Positions 7,984-15,795 of a stretch of 64,000 nucleotides of DNA are shown piece after piece; the first letter of the stretch is position 1, and each line of letters opens with the position of its first letter. The notes beneath the pieces are model-generated. The model saw nothing but the letters and a program-made list of their open reading frames with translations. It searched no databases and was not told where the DNA came from. This DNA comes from Nitrospira moscoviensis (lineage in GTDB: Bacteria > Nitrospirota > Nitrospiria > Nitrospirales > Nitrospiraceae). A program made the position numbers and the translations under genes. The stretch is from contig NZ_CP011801.1 of the NCBI RefSeq assembly GCF_001273775.1, positions 1,838,001-1,902,000 on the forward strand, given 5' to 3'.

Positions 7984-8742
7984 TTATTTGCTTTGGCTTC
8001 TCAGAAACGTCACAACATGGCCTTGAAGTGCGGCCACGAACCGTTGAAAAGTTAAATCCTGAGCCGGCTGTGTGATTGTGGTCCGTGCCGCGTTAGTCGC
8101 CATTAGAAAACAGGCGGACGTATAGAGGCGTTCCAAAACCAAGCGGCGACAAAGTAGCTCATATCTCTTGCTGTAAGAGACTCCTCTGTACCGCGGCGCG
8201 CCCTTCTTCTTGAGTGCTTCCCCGCGAAATTCCGGATCAACCTGGAAAAACGGCTCCTTATTGCCGACAGGCGTTTTCACGTTGTCTCGATCTTCGAGCA
8301 AGAACAGATAGCCGAGAAACGGAGGAGGGGATGGCCCGAAACGGCCCTCCCGGAATGCGGTCCAGATGTCCTTCGCGCTGCCTACCGCTTCTTCGGATCG
8401 ATTGTTGACGTTGTTCCCGATTGACTTGCCGGCTTGGGACTTGAACTCCATCGCCAGAACGAGTGCGCCGTTTGAGACGACGATCAGGTCCCACTTTTTT
8501 GTGGCCCTGAAATAACCGGGCAGCTCCAGGGCCGTTCGTGTCCGGACATCGAGTTTCTTGAGACCGGCTTCGCAGAGGATGTCGGAAACCAAAACCTCAA
8601 GCGCACCCATTTGGGTACCTCCGGTCACCTCTCCCCTGGTCCCTGCATCGATTTTTCCGGATTGGACTTGTTTTTCCTTGTTCTTCCTTCGTGCGTCCCA
8701 GTAGCTCTGGATGGCGGCTTGCAGCCTCTTCTCAATGTTCAA
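7984..8742 (-). CDS. PaeR7I/XhoI-family type II restriction endonuclease
   Basis: 252 residues. WDLIVVSNGALVLAMEFKSQ carries the PD-(D/E)xK core (Asp ... Glu-Phe-Lys), followed by KSIGNNVNNRSEEAVGSAKD, which is characteristic of the PaeR7I/XhoI family. Known members cleave at C^TCGAG. The start is TTG at 8742: a GGAGG lies about 6 bases upstream, and the ORF overlaps the end of the partner methylase by 11 bases, so translation is probably coupled. Both genes run leftward with methylase first, which lets protection precede cleavage. The gene looks intact. CTCGAG occurs in this window (for example near 10711), so the site is not avoided. Confidence 0.9.
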   Translation of the reverse strand: MNIEKRLQAAIQSYWDARRKNKEKQVQSGKIDAGTRGEVTGGTQMGALEVLVSDILCEAGLKKLDVRTRTALELPGYFRATKKWDLIVVSNGALVLAMEFKSQAGKSIGNNVNNRSEEAVGSAKDIWTAFREGRFGPSPPPFLGYLFLLEDRDNVKTPVGNKEPFFQVDPEFRGEALKKKGAPRYRGVSYSKRYELLCRRLVLERLYTSACFLMATNAARTTITQPAQDLTFQRFVAALQGHVVTFLRSQSK

Positions 8743-10450
8743 GCGCCGCCTCCATCAGATTCGGATCGATCCCATACACCTCCAAGGCAATTTGCGTTGC
8801 GAGCTGCCGATTGCGCTCGCGGAAAGCGTTTCTCAATCCCTGAACATGGTCGGCTGCTATGGTGTGCGGCGCAGGAACTCGGATGCGTCGCAAATATTGG
8901 GCTTGGAAACGCAAGTAGCCGCCGCGCATCCGGACTCCGTACGACTCCACAAAAAATTGCCCGATGGCGGACATCAGGAGACCGCCAAGGACTTCGAGAT
9001 CCCACTCGTCTGACTGCACGAAATAGAGATTGTGGTGCGGATAGGTTTCGCCGCGATCTAACACCGGCTCCAAGGTGTTCTTGATATCCGGGATATACAG
9101 CTTGTGCTTGCCGAGCAGCCCGTGGTTGACACGATCGATGGTCTTATACCATCCGGCCGTATTCTTTTCGGCGGTGTGCCGTTTTCTCAGCGCTGAAGCA
9201 TGGTATTCGACATACGCTTTCAGCTTCGGATAGGCGTTCAGGTTCACTAAGCCCTCGCTATCCCATGGATTGACAAGATAGTGTCCGGACCACTGCACTG
9301 TGCCGCTGGACAAATCTTTCGCAAGCGCAAGTTTCAGGAGGCGGGATGGCTCGACTAAATTGGGGTCTTGTGTGATGTAGACGCTATCGTTGCCGGTGGC
9401 AACGCCGATGCCTACTTTGGCGCTCGCTTCCAGCGGAGGGTATTGATCTTCCAGTCGACGGAGCAATGCCAGTTGGTCCGGTGAGTAGCAGGGCCATGGA
9501 TCTGCGCCTTTGAACCAGTGTCGGACCTGAGCCACTCTGATGCCCGGCAGCGGACGAGACGACATCTGTTTCGGTTCTGCTTTGAGGATCGCCACTAGCC
9601 GGTTTGTCTGCACGCGTTCCGCTTCGGGGCCGGCACTTGCGACGACCACCGACTCTTGCTTCATATGTCGAATGATCGTCACAGCCGGATACGCGTCCAC
9701 CTCGTCATCGAACGCGTTCACGGTATGCATGCTGAGCAGCATGTCGATGCTATAAGCGGATGTGACAAGCTGTCGCAGCTCCGCGCCATATTGGTTGCGC
9801 ATCCAACGGTCGGCACAGATGAATGCGCAGACACCGCCGGGCTTGAGTTGGCGCAGCGCCGCTTCAAAAAAGGCCACGTAGAGATCAGCCCTTCCGCGCA
9901 TCGTCGGATACATATTTCTGTACACGATGGCTGTTTCCTCGGGAATGTCCTCCAACCGCACATACGGAGGGTTGCCGATCACAAAATCCGCCGGTCTGTT
10001 GCCCGCGTCAAACAGGTAATCTTTGGCAACGACCCATCCCTCCGCCAGTTCGTCGGCTAACCTGCCGGTCACTCCATGCTGGACGAGAATGTTCTTGGCC
10101 AGCGCACGTGCGCGCGCAGCGCTGAGCTCATCGAGTTCATATGCAAGCAATGACCCGCGACAATCGGACAGGGACCGCCCGACTCTCCGACATGACTCCA
10201 GGAGACGCTCGATCATGGGTCCAAGAAACGCACCATCGCCGGCGGCGGGCTCAACCGCTAAAGCAGCAGCCAAGTTTCTCTCCGGGCTATAGCCGCTCAA
10301 ATCAAGAATGAGTTCAACCACCCAGCGTTTGGTGTAGACAACGCCCTTGGGCTCGACTGCCGCAATCGTGGGGGAACCTGGCGAAGGCGTCAGCAGCTGG
10401 AGTTGAATGCCCTGGGTCGAAATGGACGAGGCAGTCTGCCGGTCGGTCAC
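8732..10450 (-). CDS. N6-adenine DNA methyltransferase of the PaeR7I-like R-M system
   Basis: 572 residues from a GTG start at 10450 behind GAGGG. Motif I (SAM binding) is AVEPAAGDGAFLGP, about residues 65-80, and motif IV (catalysis) is FVIGNPPYVRLED near residue 160. These place it among gamma-class N6-adenine methylases with a large C-terminal target-recognition region, like M.PaeR7I and M.XhoI. It would methylate the adenine of CTCGAG in both strands; that site is inferred from its endonuclease partner. The reading frame is uninterrupted. The gene sits in the accessory island between a dead toxin pair and a broken GNAT copy, consistent with recent horizontal gain. Confidence 0.92.
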   Translation of the reverse strand: MTDRQTASSISTQGIQLQLLTPSPGSPTIAAVEPKGVVYTKRWVVELILDLSGYSPERNLAAALAVEPAAGDGAFLGPMIERLLESCRRVGRSLSDCRGSLLAYELDELSAARARALAKNILVQHGVTGRLADELAEGWVVAKDYLFDAGNRPADFVIGNPPYVRLEDIPEETAIVYRNMYPTMRGRADLYVAFFEAALRQLKPGGVCAFICADRWMRNQYGAELRQLVTSAYSIDMLLSMHTVNAFDDEVDAYPAVTIIRHMKQESVVVASAGPEAERVQTNRLVAILKAEPKQMSSRPLPGIRVAQVRHWFKGADPWPCYSPDQLALLRRLEDQYPPLEASAKVGIGVATGNDSVYITQDPNLVEPSRLLKLALAKDLSSGTVQWSGHYLVNPWDSEGLVNLNAYPKLKAYVEYHASALRKRHTAEKNTAGWYKTIDRVNHGLLGKHKLYIPDIKNTLEPVLDRGETYPHHNLYFVQSDEWDLEVLGGLLMSAIGQFFVESYGVRMRGGYLRFQAQYLRRIRVPAPHTIAADHVQGLRNAFRERNRQLATQIALEVYGIDPNLMEAALEH

Positions 10451-10744
10451 TGAGCCCTCAACCTGTAGCGTGGAGGTGATGAGCGGCTGATAGTAGCCCG
10501 TCCAATATTTTCGTTCAAGGAGTGAATGGCCGAAGCTGAGATTGGCGCTCAGGCCTCCGGAGGAATTCCGTTCTTGAGACGATCTTCCGATCGCCGCTGT
10601 GCCTTGGAAGTCAGGAATTCTTTGCCAGGTTCATAGAGAGTGATGGCGGCACAGCAATGCAGGCAGTATCAGACGCTCATCCGCGAACTATTGGAAAAGG
10701 CAGCTTCCCTCGAGCATGAGTCTTTGATTGCAATACCTGAGGTA
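10451..10744. other. Gene-poor stretch between methylase and GNAT remnant
   Basis: No intact gene is visible. On the minus strand an open stretch (about 10650 down to 10536) encodes CCAAITLYEPGKEFLTSKA followed by QRRSEDRLKNGIPPEA and a stop. Its composition looks like the end of a real protein, but it has no start and I do not recognise it. On the plus strand a frame from 10640 also looks partly coding but runs without a break into the IS. I read this as gene debris at an island boundary. Confidence 0.4.
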
Positions 10745-10907
10745 GGCCTGAGTCGCTGGGCCCTACCCCGGCAATCGTATCGTCCTTCCACAGGAAGTTG
10801 CTGCCGACGACTCGCCCATCCACTTCGGGGCGACCGGGGCACATATCCGGCCGGGAAAAAATCATCGACAGCAGGCCGATGGCGATATTGGGGAGAAGTG
10901 GCAGTCG
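10745..10907 (-). pseudogene. GNAT acetyltransferase remnant, cut by the IS element
   Basis: The minus strand encodes IAIGLLSMIFSRPD, EVDGRVVGSNFLW and KDDTIAGVGP, nearly the same as residues about 45-85 of the intact acetyltransferase at 5944-6801 (VAVGLYMMIFSRPD, EVDGRVVGSNFLW, EGDTIGGVGP). The N-terminal part ends where the IS begins (10908), and similarity fades after VGP at the other end. It is a truncated paralogue or duplication product in the same orientation as the intact gene. Confidence 0.75.
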
Positions 10908-10990
10908 TGACGTCCCCCCGGAAAACGACGACAGGTCAAAACGAGAGTACAATGCCGCTTCGACGGTGCCATGGGAACAGGAGGGGCCCC

Positions 10991-11257
10991 ATGAAGCGGT
11001 CGAGGTTTACCGAAGAGCAGGTGGTCTACGCGCTTCGTCAAGCGGAGAGCGGGACGCCGGTGGGCGACGTCTGTCGGCAGCTGGGCGTGGCCGAAGCGAC
11101 GTTCTATGCGTGGAAGAAGACATACGCCCATCTGGGCGTGAGCGAGCTGCGACGCTTGCGACAACTCGAAGAGGAGAACGCTCGGCTGAAGCGGCTGGTC
11201 GCAGATCTCTCGCTCGACAAGCACATGCTCACGGAGGCGCTCCGACAAAAAGTCTGA
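10991..11257 (+). CDS. IS3-family transposase OrfA
   Basis: 88 residues from ATG 10991 behind GGAGGGG: a Tnp_1-type helix-turn-helix (MKRSRFTEEQVVYALRQAES, GTPVGDVCRQLGVAEATFYAW) followed by a leucine-zipper-like coiled coil (LRQLEEENARLKRLVADLSL). It binds the IS ends and is normally fused to OrfB by programmed -1 frameshifting. The run CAAAAAG at 11246-11252, just before its stop, is the likely slip site. The frame is open upstream to 10640, but that extension is debris, not part of the protein. Confidence 0.9.
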   Translation: MKRSRFTEEQVVYALRQAESGTPVGDVCRQLGVAEATFYAWKKTYAHLGVSELRRLRQLEEENARLKRLVADLSLDKHMLTEALRQKV

Positions 11258-12111
11258 GGCCCGCCCGGCGCCGAGAATTGGCCCACTGGTTTCGGGAGAC
11301 CTTCTCGGTGAATTGTGCGCGGGCCTGTCGCTTAGCCCAGTTCAGTCGCGCCTCCTGGTATCGGCGGAGCCGGGCGAAAGATCAAACCGCCTTGCGGGTG
11401 CGCATTCGCGATCTGGCCCATGCCCGACCGCGGTTTGGGTATCAGCGGATCTGGGTGTTGCTCCGGCGTGAAGGCTGGGCGATCAATCGGAAGCGCGTCC
11501 GACGCTTGTATCGCCTGGATGGCTTGCAACTGCGCATGCGGGTCCGCCGACGAAAACATATCGCGCTCCACCGGGGGCCAGCGCCCGTCCCTGGAGGCCC
11601 GCAGGAACGGTGGAGCATGGATTTCGTGCATGATACGTTGGCCGATGGACGGCCGTTTCGGATTCTGACCGTGGTCGATAACTGGAGCCGCCACAGTCCG
11701 GTGCTAGAGGCCGGGGTTCGGATGTCGGGCCGCTCGGTGGCGGCGGCCTTGGATCGAGTATTGGGCGATGGCCCAGGCCCGCGCTCGATCACCGTCGATC
11801 ATGGCACGGAATTTCAGTCGCGGGCACTGGAAGATTGGGCCTATCGGCGCGGCGTGCAGTTGGACTTCATCCGACCAGGGAAACCCGTGGAAAATGCCTT
11901 TATTGAATCGTTTAATGGCCGCTTACGCGATGAGTGTTTGAACGTGCACCAGTTCGCGTCACTGGCCGAGGCCCAGCGGATCATCGACATGTGGCGGGTC
12001 GATTACAATCAGCGCCGGCCTCACAGCTCCCTTGGGCACCTGACCCCGGAGGAGTTTGTTCAACAACGTCAGGTCAGCATGGGCGCCGAAGAAGCGGTCT
12101 GCTCCAGTTAA
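11252..12111 (+). CDS. IS3-family transposase OrfB (DDE integrase core)
   Basis: About 285 residues in the -1 frame relative to OrfA, beginning at the slip region (KSLRPARRRELAHWF). HTH_21 is followed by an rve core with the DDE triad: Asp in WSMDFVHD, Asp in VDHGTEF, and Glu in NAFIESFNGRLRDECLN. The end (RPHSSLGHLTPEEF) is typical of the family. Expression is presumably as an OrfAB fusion, because no convincing independent start lies at the junction. No stops or frame breaks are visible. Confidence 0.9.
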
Positions 12112-12220
12112 GAGTTGTCTCGGAACGGGACCAACGTCACATGCACTATTCACGCTGGCAGGATATCGAGGAACCGATGGCCCTCCAGTAGGGGGTTCAG
12201 CTTACAGGTCGCATTCAACT

Positions 12221-13024
12221 CTACTGCTTCAGAGGATCGATAGGCACCTTGCAGACAGGGCAGTTCCACTTACCATCCTTCACTGCCAATAACTGATCGA
12301 CCTGAAATCGGACCGTCCGTTTACAATTAAGGTTAGGGCACAAAACGAGGATCGCCTCCCTTGCCTCGTCTAAAGCTGTAGCCTGTTCTCGAAGCAGAGC
12401 TTGATAGCCAGGGGAATTTTTCGTCCTCTCATCCATTATAGTTTTTATGATTGCTCCTACGGCTGCCCCGCCTAGAACAGACAGCCAAAAGAATCCCTGA
12501 TCGGTAATCTTGGGGTCGGTGAAGGCTAGAAGCAATGCAACAACGACGATCCCGGAAGCCCAGTACTGCCAAAACGGAAGGTCAATAAAATGGGATTTGA
12601 GCCTTGCATCATATCTTAATTGCAGTGCTAATTCCTGTGCGGCAAGTTTCGCATCGATTTCTTTTTTGCGAGCAGCGGATTGCTCCTGTGCATATCGTAT
12701 GGCAGCCGACCTTTCTCGATCGGCACGTTTAAAAGATTCATGAATCACTCCGCTGCCCGCAGAGCGCTGTATTGCCGCAATCGCTTCCTCACATGAGCAT
12801 CGGAACCATTCCTTCCGTTCCCGCCAGTTCTTAAGGGCATTATGTGCCTGTTGCTCTACGCGAGCCGGCTGCTCGATAAGCATCTCATACTCAACGATGT
12901 AGGGATGTGGGCTCCCGGTACTGCTCAGTTCGCGTGCCCGCAGTTCTGGATCTTTGGTGGAGTGTCCGACTTTTATTAACCCCGGCATGGCGGGGTTTGA
13001 AATAACGTATACCCAACCTTTCAT
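12221..13024 (-). CDS. GIY-YIG (T5orf172/MUG113) protein with two membrane helices and a zinc ribbon
   Basis: 267 residues from ATG 13024 behind GAGGTG. Residues 1-90 are a GIY-YIG-type domain of the T5orf172 class (WVYVISNPAMPGLIKVGHS, then ARELSS and EWFRCS). A charged coiled coil follows (about 95-140), then two hydrophobic helices (FWQYWASGIVVVALLLAF and FFWLSVLGGAAVGAIIKTI). The C-terminus is a zinc ribbon (CPNLNC ... NCPVC). Base composition is clearly more AT-rich than that of the core genes, a sign of transfer. GIY-YIG domains are usually nucleases. A membrane-anchored one beside an R-M system suggests a phage or plasmid defence role, which is inference only. Confidence 0.8.
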   Translation of the reverse strand: MKGWVYVISNPAMPGLIKVGHSTKDPELRARELSSTGSPHPYIVEYEMLIEQPARVEQQAHNALKNWRERKEWFRCSCEEAIAAIQRSAGSGVIHESFKRADRERSAAIRYAQEQSAARKKEIDAKLAAQELALQLRYDARLKSHFIDLPFWQYWASGIVVVALLLAFTDPKITDQGFFWLSVLGGAAVGAIIKTIMDERTKNSPGYQALLREQATALDEAREAILVLCPNLNCKRTVRFQVDQLLAVKDGKWNCPVCKVPIDPLKQ

Positions 13025-13149
13025 GGCACCTCATGCAGGTTCGGGTTTGGGGTGAAAAAGTACGGCTTAATTGGTTACAAAATCAAGTCGGGTGCATAGC
13101 ACGACAAGGAGCCCAATACGTGATCCGGTCTTTCAATCACACACTTGCC

Positions 13150-13574
13150 AACCACCGTGTCTGGCGACTCGGCCGGCGCGTGGCTTGGCGGACGGCGAGG
13201 TGTTGTCGACGGGGAAATACCGGTTCCGCTTTCTGGCGACGCCGCATGTGCCGCACTGCTGGGAGGCCGGGCTTATGTTCGAAGAAACGCAACGGACGCT
13301 GTTCTGCTCCGACCTCTTCCATCAAGCCGGCGATGTGGAGCCCACCACTGAATCCGATGTGATCGGCCGATGCCGAAGCGTGTTGATCGAATACCAGCAA
13401 GGCCCGTTCGCGAACTACATGCCCTACGGCACGTTGACCGACGCGACGCTCAGGCGGCTGGCGGAGCTTCGGCCGAAGACGTTGGCCACGATGCATGGTT
13501 CGGTCTATGCCGGCGACGGCGGCCAAGCGCTTCGGGACCTGAACCAGGTCTTTTGGGAAGTGTTCCAACCCTGA
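13150..13574 (+). pseudogene. C-terminal fragment of metallo-beta-lactamase-fold hydrolase
   Basis: The frame encodes [34 protein letters not shown] and [14 protein letters not shown]. These correspond to the middle and C-terminal metal ligands (His, Asp, His) of the oxygen-binding flavodiiron-type MBL family. The N-terminal half with the HxHxDH motif is missing: upstream residues are unrelated and no ribosome site is present. The break lies at the right edge of the accessory island, so island insertion probably removed the 5' half. Confidence 0.7.
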
Positions 13575-13684
13575 AGGGCAGAATGACTGTAGTGTTCGGT
13601 GTAACCCATCAGCAAGGATTCGCGGTGTCTCCGTCCATCATCATCGCGCACCTCGCGGCGACATAGTCTGCGGGACTTCGCGTC

Positions 13685-13714
13685 TTGACCGCTTCTTCAT
13701 GCGGGGCGTAGAGT
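13685..13714 (+). promoter_or_regulatory. Candidate promoter upstream of small ORF 13753
   Basis: TTGACC (13685-13690), an 18-base spacer and TAGAGT (13709-13714) resemble a sigma70 promoter. It would start transcription about 30 bases before the ORF at 13753. Confidence 0.3.
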
Positions 13715-13752
13715 AAAGATCCTTCGAGCCGCCTCAATCCGGAGGTGGTGCC

Positions 13753-14019
13753 ATGATCCTCCGTGGACGAACGATCCATCGAGACGGACATGGCAGGTGC
13801 GGCCTCCTCTCTATCAAGAGCTTTTTCCCACAACATAGCGAGCGTGCCCTGTTCACGTCCTCCGAGGCGACGACTGCATGCAGCCTAGCCCTGGCGCGTG
13901 CCCAGGCCCACGCATCGTTCGAACGGAGCACGCTGTCTATGGGTGGAATGGCCGCAAGGTATCGGATGGCGGATAGCCGCCATAACAAGGACTCGCGTGG
14001 CGCTCACGCGAGCGTGTGA
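13753..14019 (+). CDS. Small hypothetical protein, 88 aa
   Basis: ATG 13753 follows GGAGGTGGT at suitable spacing, and a promoter-like sequence lies upstream. The product is basic and low in hydrophobic segments (FFPQHSERALFTSSEATTAC, ALARAQAHASFERS). No family is recognised and the composition is close to random for high-GC DNA, so coding status rests mainly on the initiation signals. It heads a run of three very small ORFs on this strand. Confidence 0.35.
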   Translation: MILRGRTIHRDGHGRCGLLSIKSFFPQHSERALFTSSEATTACSLALARAQAHASFERSTLSMGGMAARYRMADSRHNKDSRGAHASV

Positions 14020-14022
14020 CGT

Positions 14023-14202
14023 ATGTCATGGGTCTATTGGGGAATCGTGGCAGGTTTGGTCGCGATGGTGGTGGACTTGCTCATCTGTATCGGTCTGGCC
14101 TCTCCCAGAACCAAGGCGTCGCATGAGGCCGGGAGCGGCGGGGCTGATCAACCGAGCCGGGCCGTCAAGCCGACCATGGCGGTCCATGGTCGCGCTGCGT
14201 AG
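14023..14202 (+). CDS. Small single-pass membrane protein, 59 aa
   Basis: ATG 14023 opens MSWVYWGIVAGLVAMVVDLL followed by ICIGLASPRTK and a hydrophilic tail. One strong membrane helix (about residues 4-28) suggests an inner-membrane peptide with a cytoplasmic tail. It starts 4 bases after the preceding small ORF ends. The ribosome site is weak (GCGTGTGACGT). Family unknown. Confidence 0.4.
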   Translation: MSWVYWGIVAGLVAMVVDLLICIGLASPRTKASHEAGSGGADQPSRAVKPTMAVHGRAA

Positions 14203-14255
14203 GACGTGTACGACAAGACGGAAGGGGCGCACAGTCGAGACAAGAGAGGTGACCT

Positions 14256-14414
14256 ATGGTCGAGCTCATCGGTCTCGGAACAATGGGGATGCTGATATGG
14301 CTGATCGCCTGGTCGATGGCGGGAGAGAGCGAGTCGGAGAAAAGGCGGATCTCGATGGATCACGAGAACCGTCAAGCCGGAACGGGGACGATACGGGCCA
14401 AGTACGCAGCCTGA
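14256..14414 (+). CDS. Small membrane peptide, 52 aa
   Basis: ATG 14256 follows AGAGGTGACCT. The product MVELIGLGTMGMLIWLIAWS continues with MAGESESEKRR and a polar tail: one hydrophobic helix then a charged C-terminus. It lies 53 bases after the other tiny membrane ORF on the same strand. Good initiation signals support translation; function unknown. Nothing recognisable lies in 14415-14604. Confidence 0.45.
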   Translation: MVELIGLGTMGMLIWLIAWSMAGESESEKRRISMDHENRQAGTGTIRAKYAA

Positions 14415-14604
14415 GCCGGAAAGTCCCGCCGGCCACGCAGCGCGCTCTGATTCGAACCGCGGCGGTGGTGCGTCCTGTCGGCGATCCGGCGTGACCGTCT
14501 CACCGAGCGCCGCACAATCGGCTCGCGGACACCGCGCAGCTGAGGAGAACCACTGTGCGCGACGGCCGTCTACTTCGCGATGGAGGAGCACGACTCGTGC
14601 GTCT

Positions 14605-15120
14605 TCATCGCCGCGTCGTATAGGGGGACGGAAAGAGGAAGGAGACGTAGGAAATGTTGTGGTCCCAGAACCACCAACTCTCAAACACGATCACGAGCAG
14701 CGTCGGGACGATGAGCAGGAACAAACCGGCCATGTCCAGGATGGTGAGAGGGGAGTGCACCAGCGGACAGGCGCCTTCGGCGCCCTCCTTCACCGCCCGA
14801 AGCAGCAACGCCGCATTGATCGCATTGCTCTTGAAGTGAAAGGAGTAGATATCGCCGATGATCGGCACTGCTCCGAAGACCCCGTTCTTGAAATAATTCC
14901 ATCCCATTCGCGCCACGACAGGCCACGGTACGTTGAGTTGGCGGGCGATTACGAAGAGCGAGGCGCCCAGCAAGGCGACCAGGGCGTCGCCGATGACGGG
15001 CAGGAGTCCCACCAGCGGGTCCACTCCCATGCTCATCCGTGAGCCGGGAAGGCGGACGAAATTATCGAGCACGCGCGCGATGGCTTCGGCGGATCGCTCC
15101 TTGGAGCGGACGAGCGCCAT
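14605..15120 (-). CDS. DUF4112 membrane protein
   Basis: 171 residues. The conserved DUF4112 start LDNFVRLPGSRMSMGVDPLV then GLLPVIGD is present, followed by two to three hydrophobic segments (ALVALLGASLFVIAR, GAVPIIGDIYSF) and a C-terminal helix (GLFLLIVPTLLVIVFESWW). The family is widespread and uncharacterised; the hydrophobic profile places it in the inner membrane. The gene stands alone, with a hairpin (15215-15251) separating it from the upstream gene on the same strand. Confidence 0.88.
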   Translation of the reverse strand: MALVRSKERSAEAIARVLDNFVRLPGSRMSMGVDPLVGLLPVIGDALVALLGASLFVIARQLNVPWPVVARMGWNYFKNGVFGAVPIIGDIYSFHFKSNAINAALLLRAVKEGAEGACPLVHSPLTILDMAGLFLLIVPTLLVIVFESWWFWDHNISYVSFLFPSPYTTRR

Positions 15121-15214
15121 CGTCGGATTCTACGCCGGTCGAACGGCAAACGCAGCCACTCCTGGGGTCGGTGCGGGCCCGTTCGCCGCCTCCCCGTGAC
15201 GCTCTGTAACGGTT

Positions 15215-15251
15215 CGATCCGTTCGGCGGCGCAGCACCGCCGAACGGATCG
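15215..15251 (-). terminator. 15-bp stem hairpin downstream of cupredoxin-like gene
   Basis: CGATCCGTTCGGCGG and CCGCCGAACGGATCG form a perfect 15-bp stem with a 7-base loop. It lies 13 bases past the stop of the 15264 gene and before DUF4112. The following T-tract is poor, so termination is likely but not certain. Confidence 0.6.
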
Positions 15252-15263
15252 CAGGGTTGGTCT

Positions 15264-15635
15264 CTAGCTCTTCTGTCCGACAAACAACAGATAGTCGGTC
15301 AGCTCTTCCATGGCGAGGCAGGGGAGGTCGCAGGAGATGCGATAAAACTCTTCCCCGCGCTCGCCCACGGTGAATTCGACGGCAGAGCTCTTCGGCCCGT
15401 CCGCCGTGATGCGCTGGGCGGTCACCTCCGTCTGCGCGGAATGCACCGTGAACTGATGGGCGTTGCCGTTGCGGTCCGCATAGTCGAAGACCAGCCGGAC
15501 GCGGACGCCTTTGGGGATCGTGATCTTCTTCTCTTCCATCTTTACGTCGCTGGTGACCAAACCGTCTTTCGTGACCTTGAAGCGGATCGTGTGCTTCTCT
15601 TGGGCGTGGGCGGGAAGCGGACGATTACGACGCGA
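15264..15635 (-). CDS. Cupredoxin-like periplasmic protein with disrupted or unclear start
   Basis: The frame encodes QEKHTIRFKVTKDGLVTSDV, KKITIPKGVRVRLVFDYADR, then HQFTVHS and FYRISCDLPCLAMEELTDY. This beta-rich pattern with His, Cys and Met near the end resembles cupredoxin domains that bind copper or heme-copper partners. The only in-frame start (TTG 15560) would cut off the first strand. Upstream the frame reads LPAHAQ, like a signal-peptidase site, then hits a stop at 15636-15638. An ATG at 15646 in another frame suggests a one-base frameshift within the signal peptide. Either the gene is damaged or the start is unusual. Confidence 0.55.
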   Translation of the reverse strand, partial: SRRNRPLPAHAQEKHTIRFKVTKDGLVTSDVKMEEKKITIPKGVRVRLVFDYADRNGNAHQFTVHSAQTEVTAQRITADGPKSSAVEFTVGERGEEFYRISCDLPCLAMEELTDYLLFVGQKS

Positions 15636-15795
15636 TCAAGCAGCATCTTCCGCGCCCGCAAATCGGGTAGGCTTTGCGATGCACCGCCGCTTCGCCGGCC
15701 AACTCCCTCTTCCCCTCGCACTGAGCTCGTTTGGGGTTTGCCCGATATTCCCCGAAGGGCGTATCGCGTACACTGCCGTATAAAGGATTCGCCGG

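Larger units (their letters stand above)
10908..12139 (+). mobile_element. IS3-family insertion sequence (IS407-like), about 1.23 kb
   Basis: The element encodes OrfA and a DDE OrfB in overlapping frames, the standard IS3 layout. Proposed ends start TGACGT (10908) and finish ACGTCA (12139), giving imperfect terminal repeats with the TG...CA termini usual for the family. Flanking bases (left AGTCG, right CATGC) show no 3-4 bp target duplication, so the insertion may have been followed by rearrangement. It truncates the GNAT remnant on its left. Both ORFs look intact, so it may be active. Confidence 0.85.

Noticed and set aside
10640..10990. Long N-terminal extension of OrfA from 10640
   Set aside because: The frame happens to be open through island debris and the IS left end; OrfA similarity starts at ATG 10991 behind GGAGGGG.
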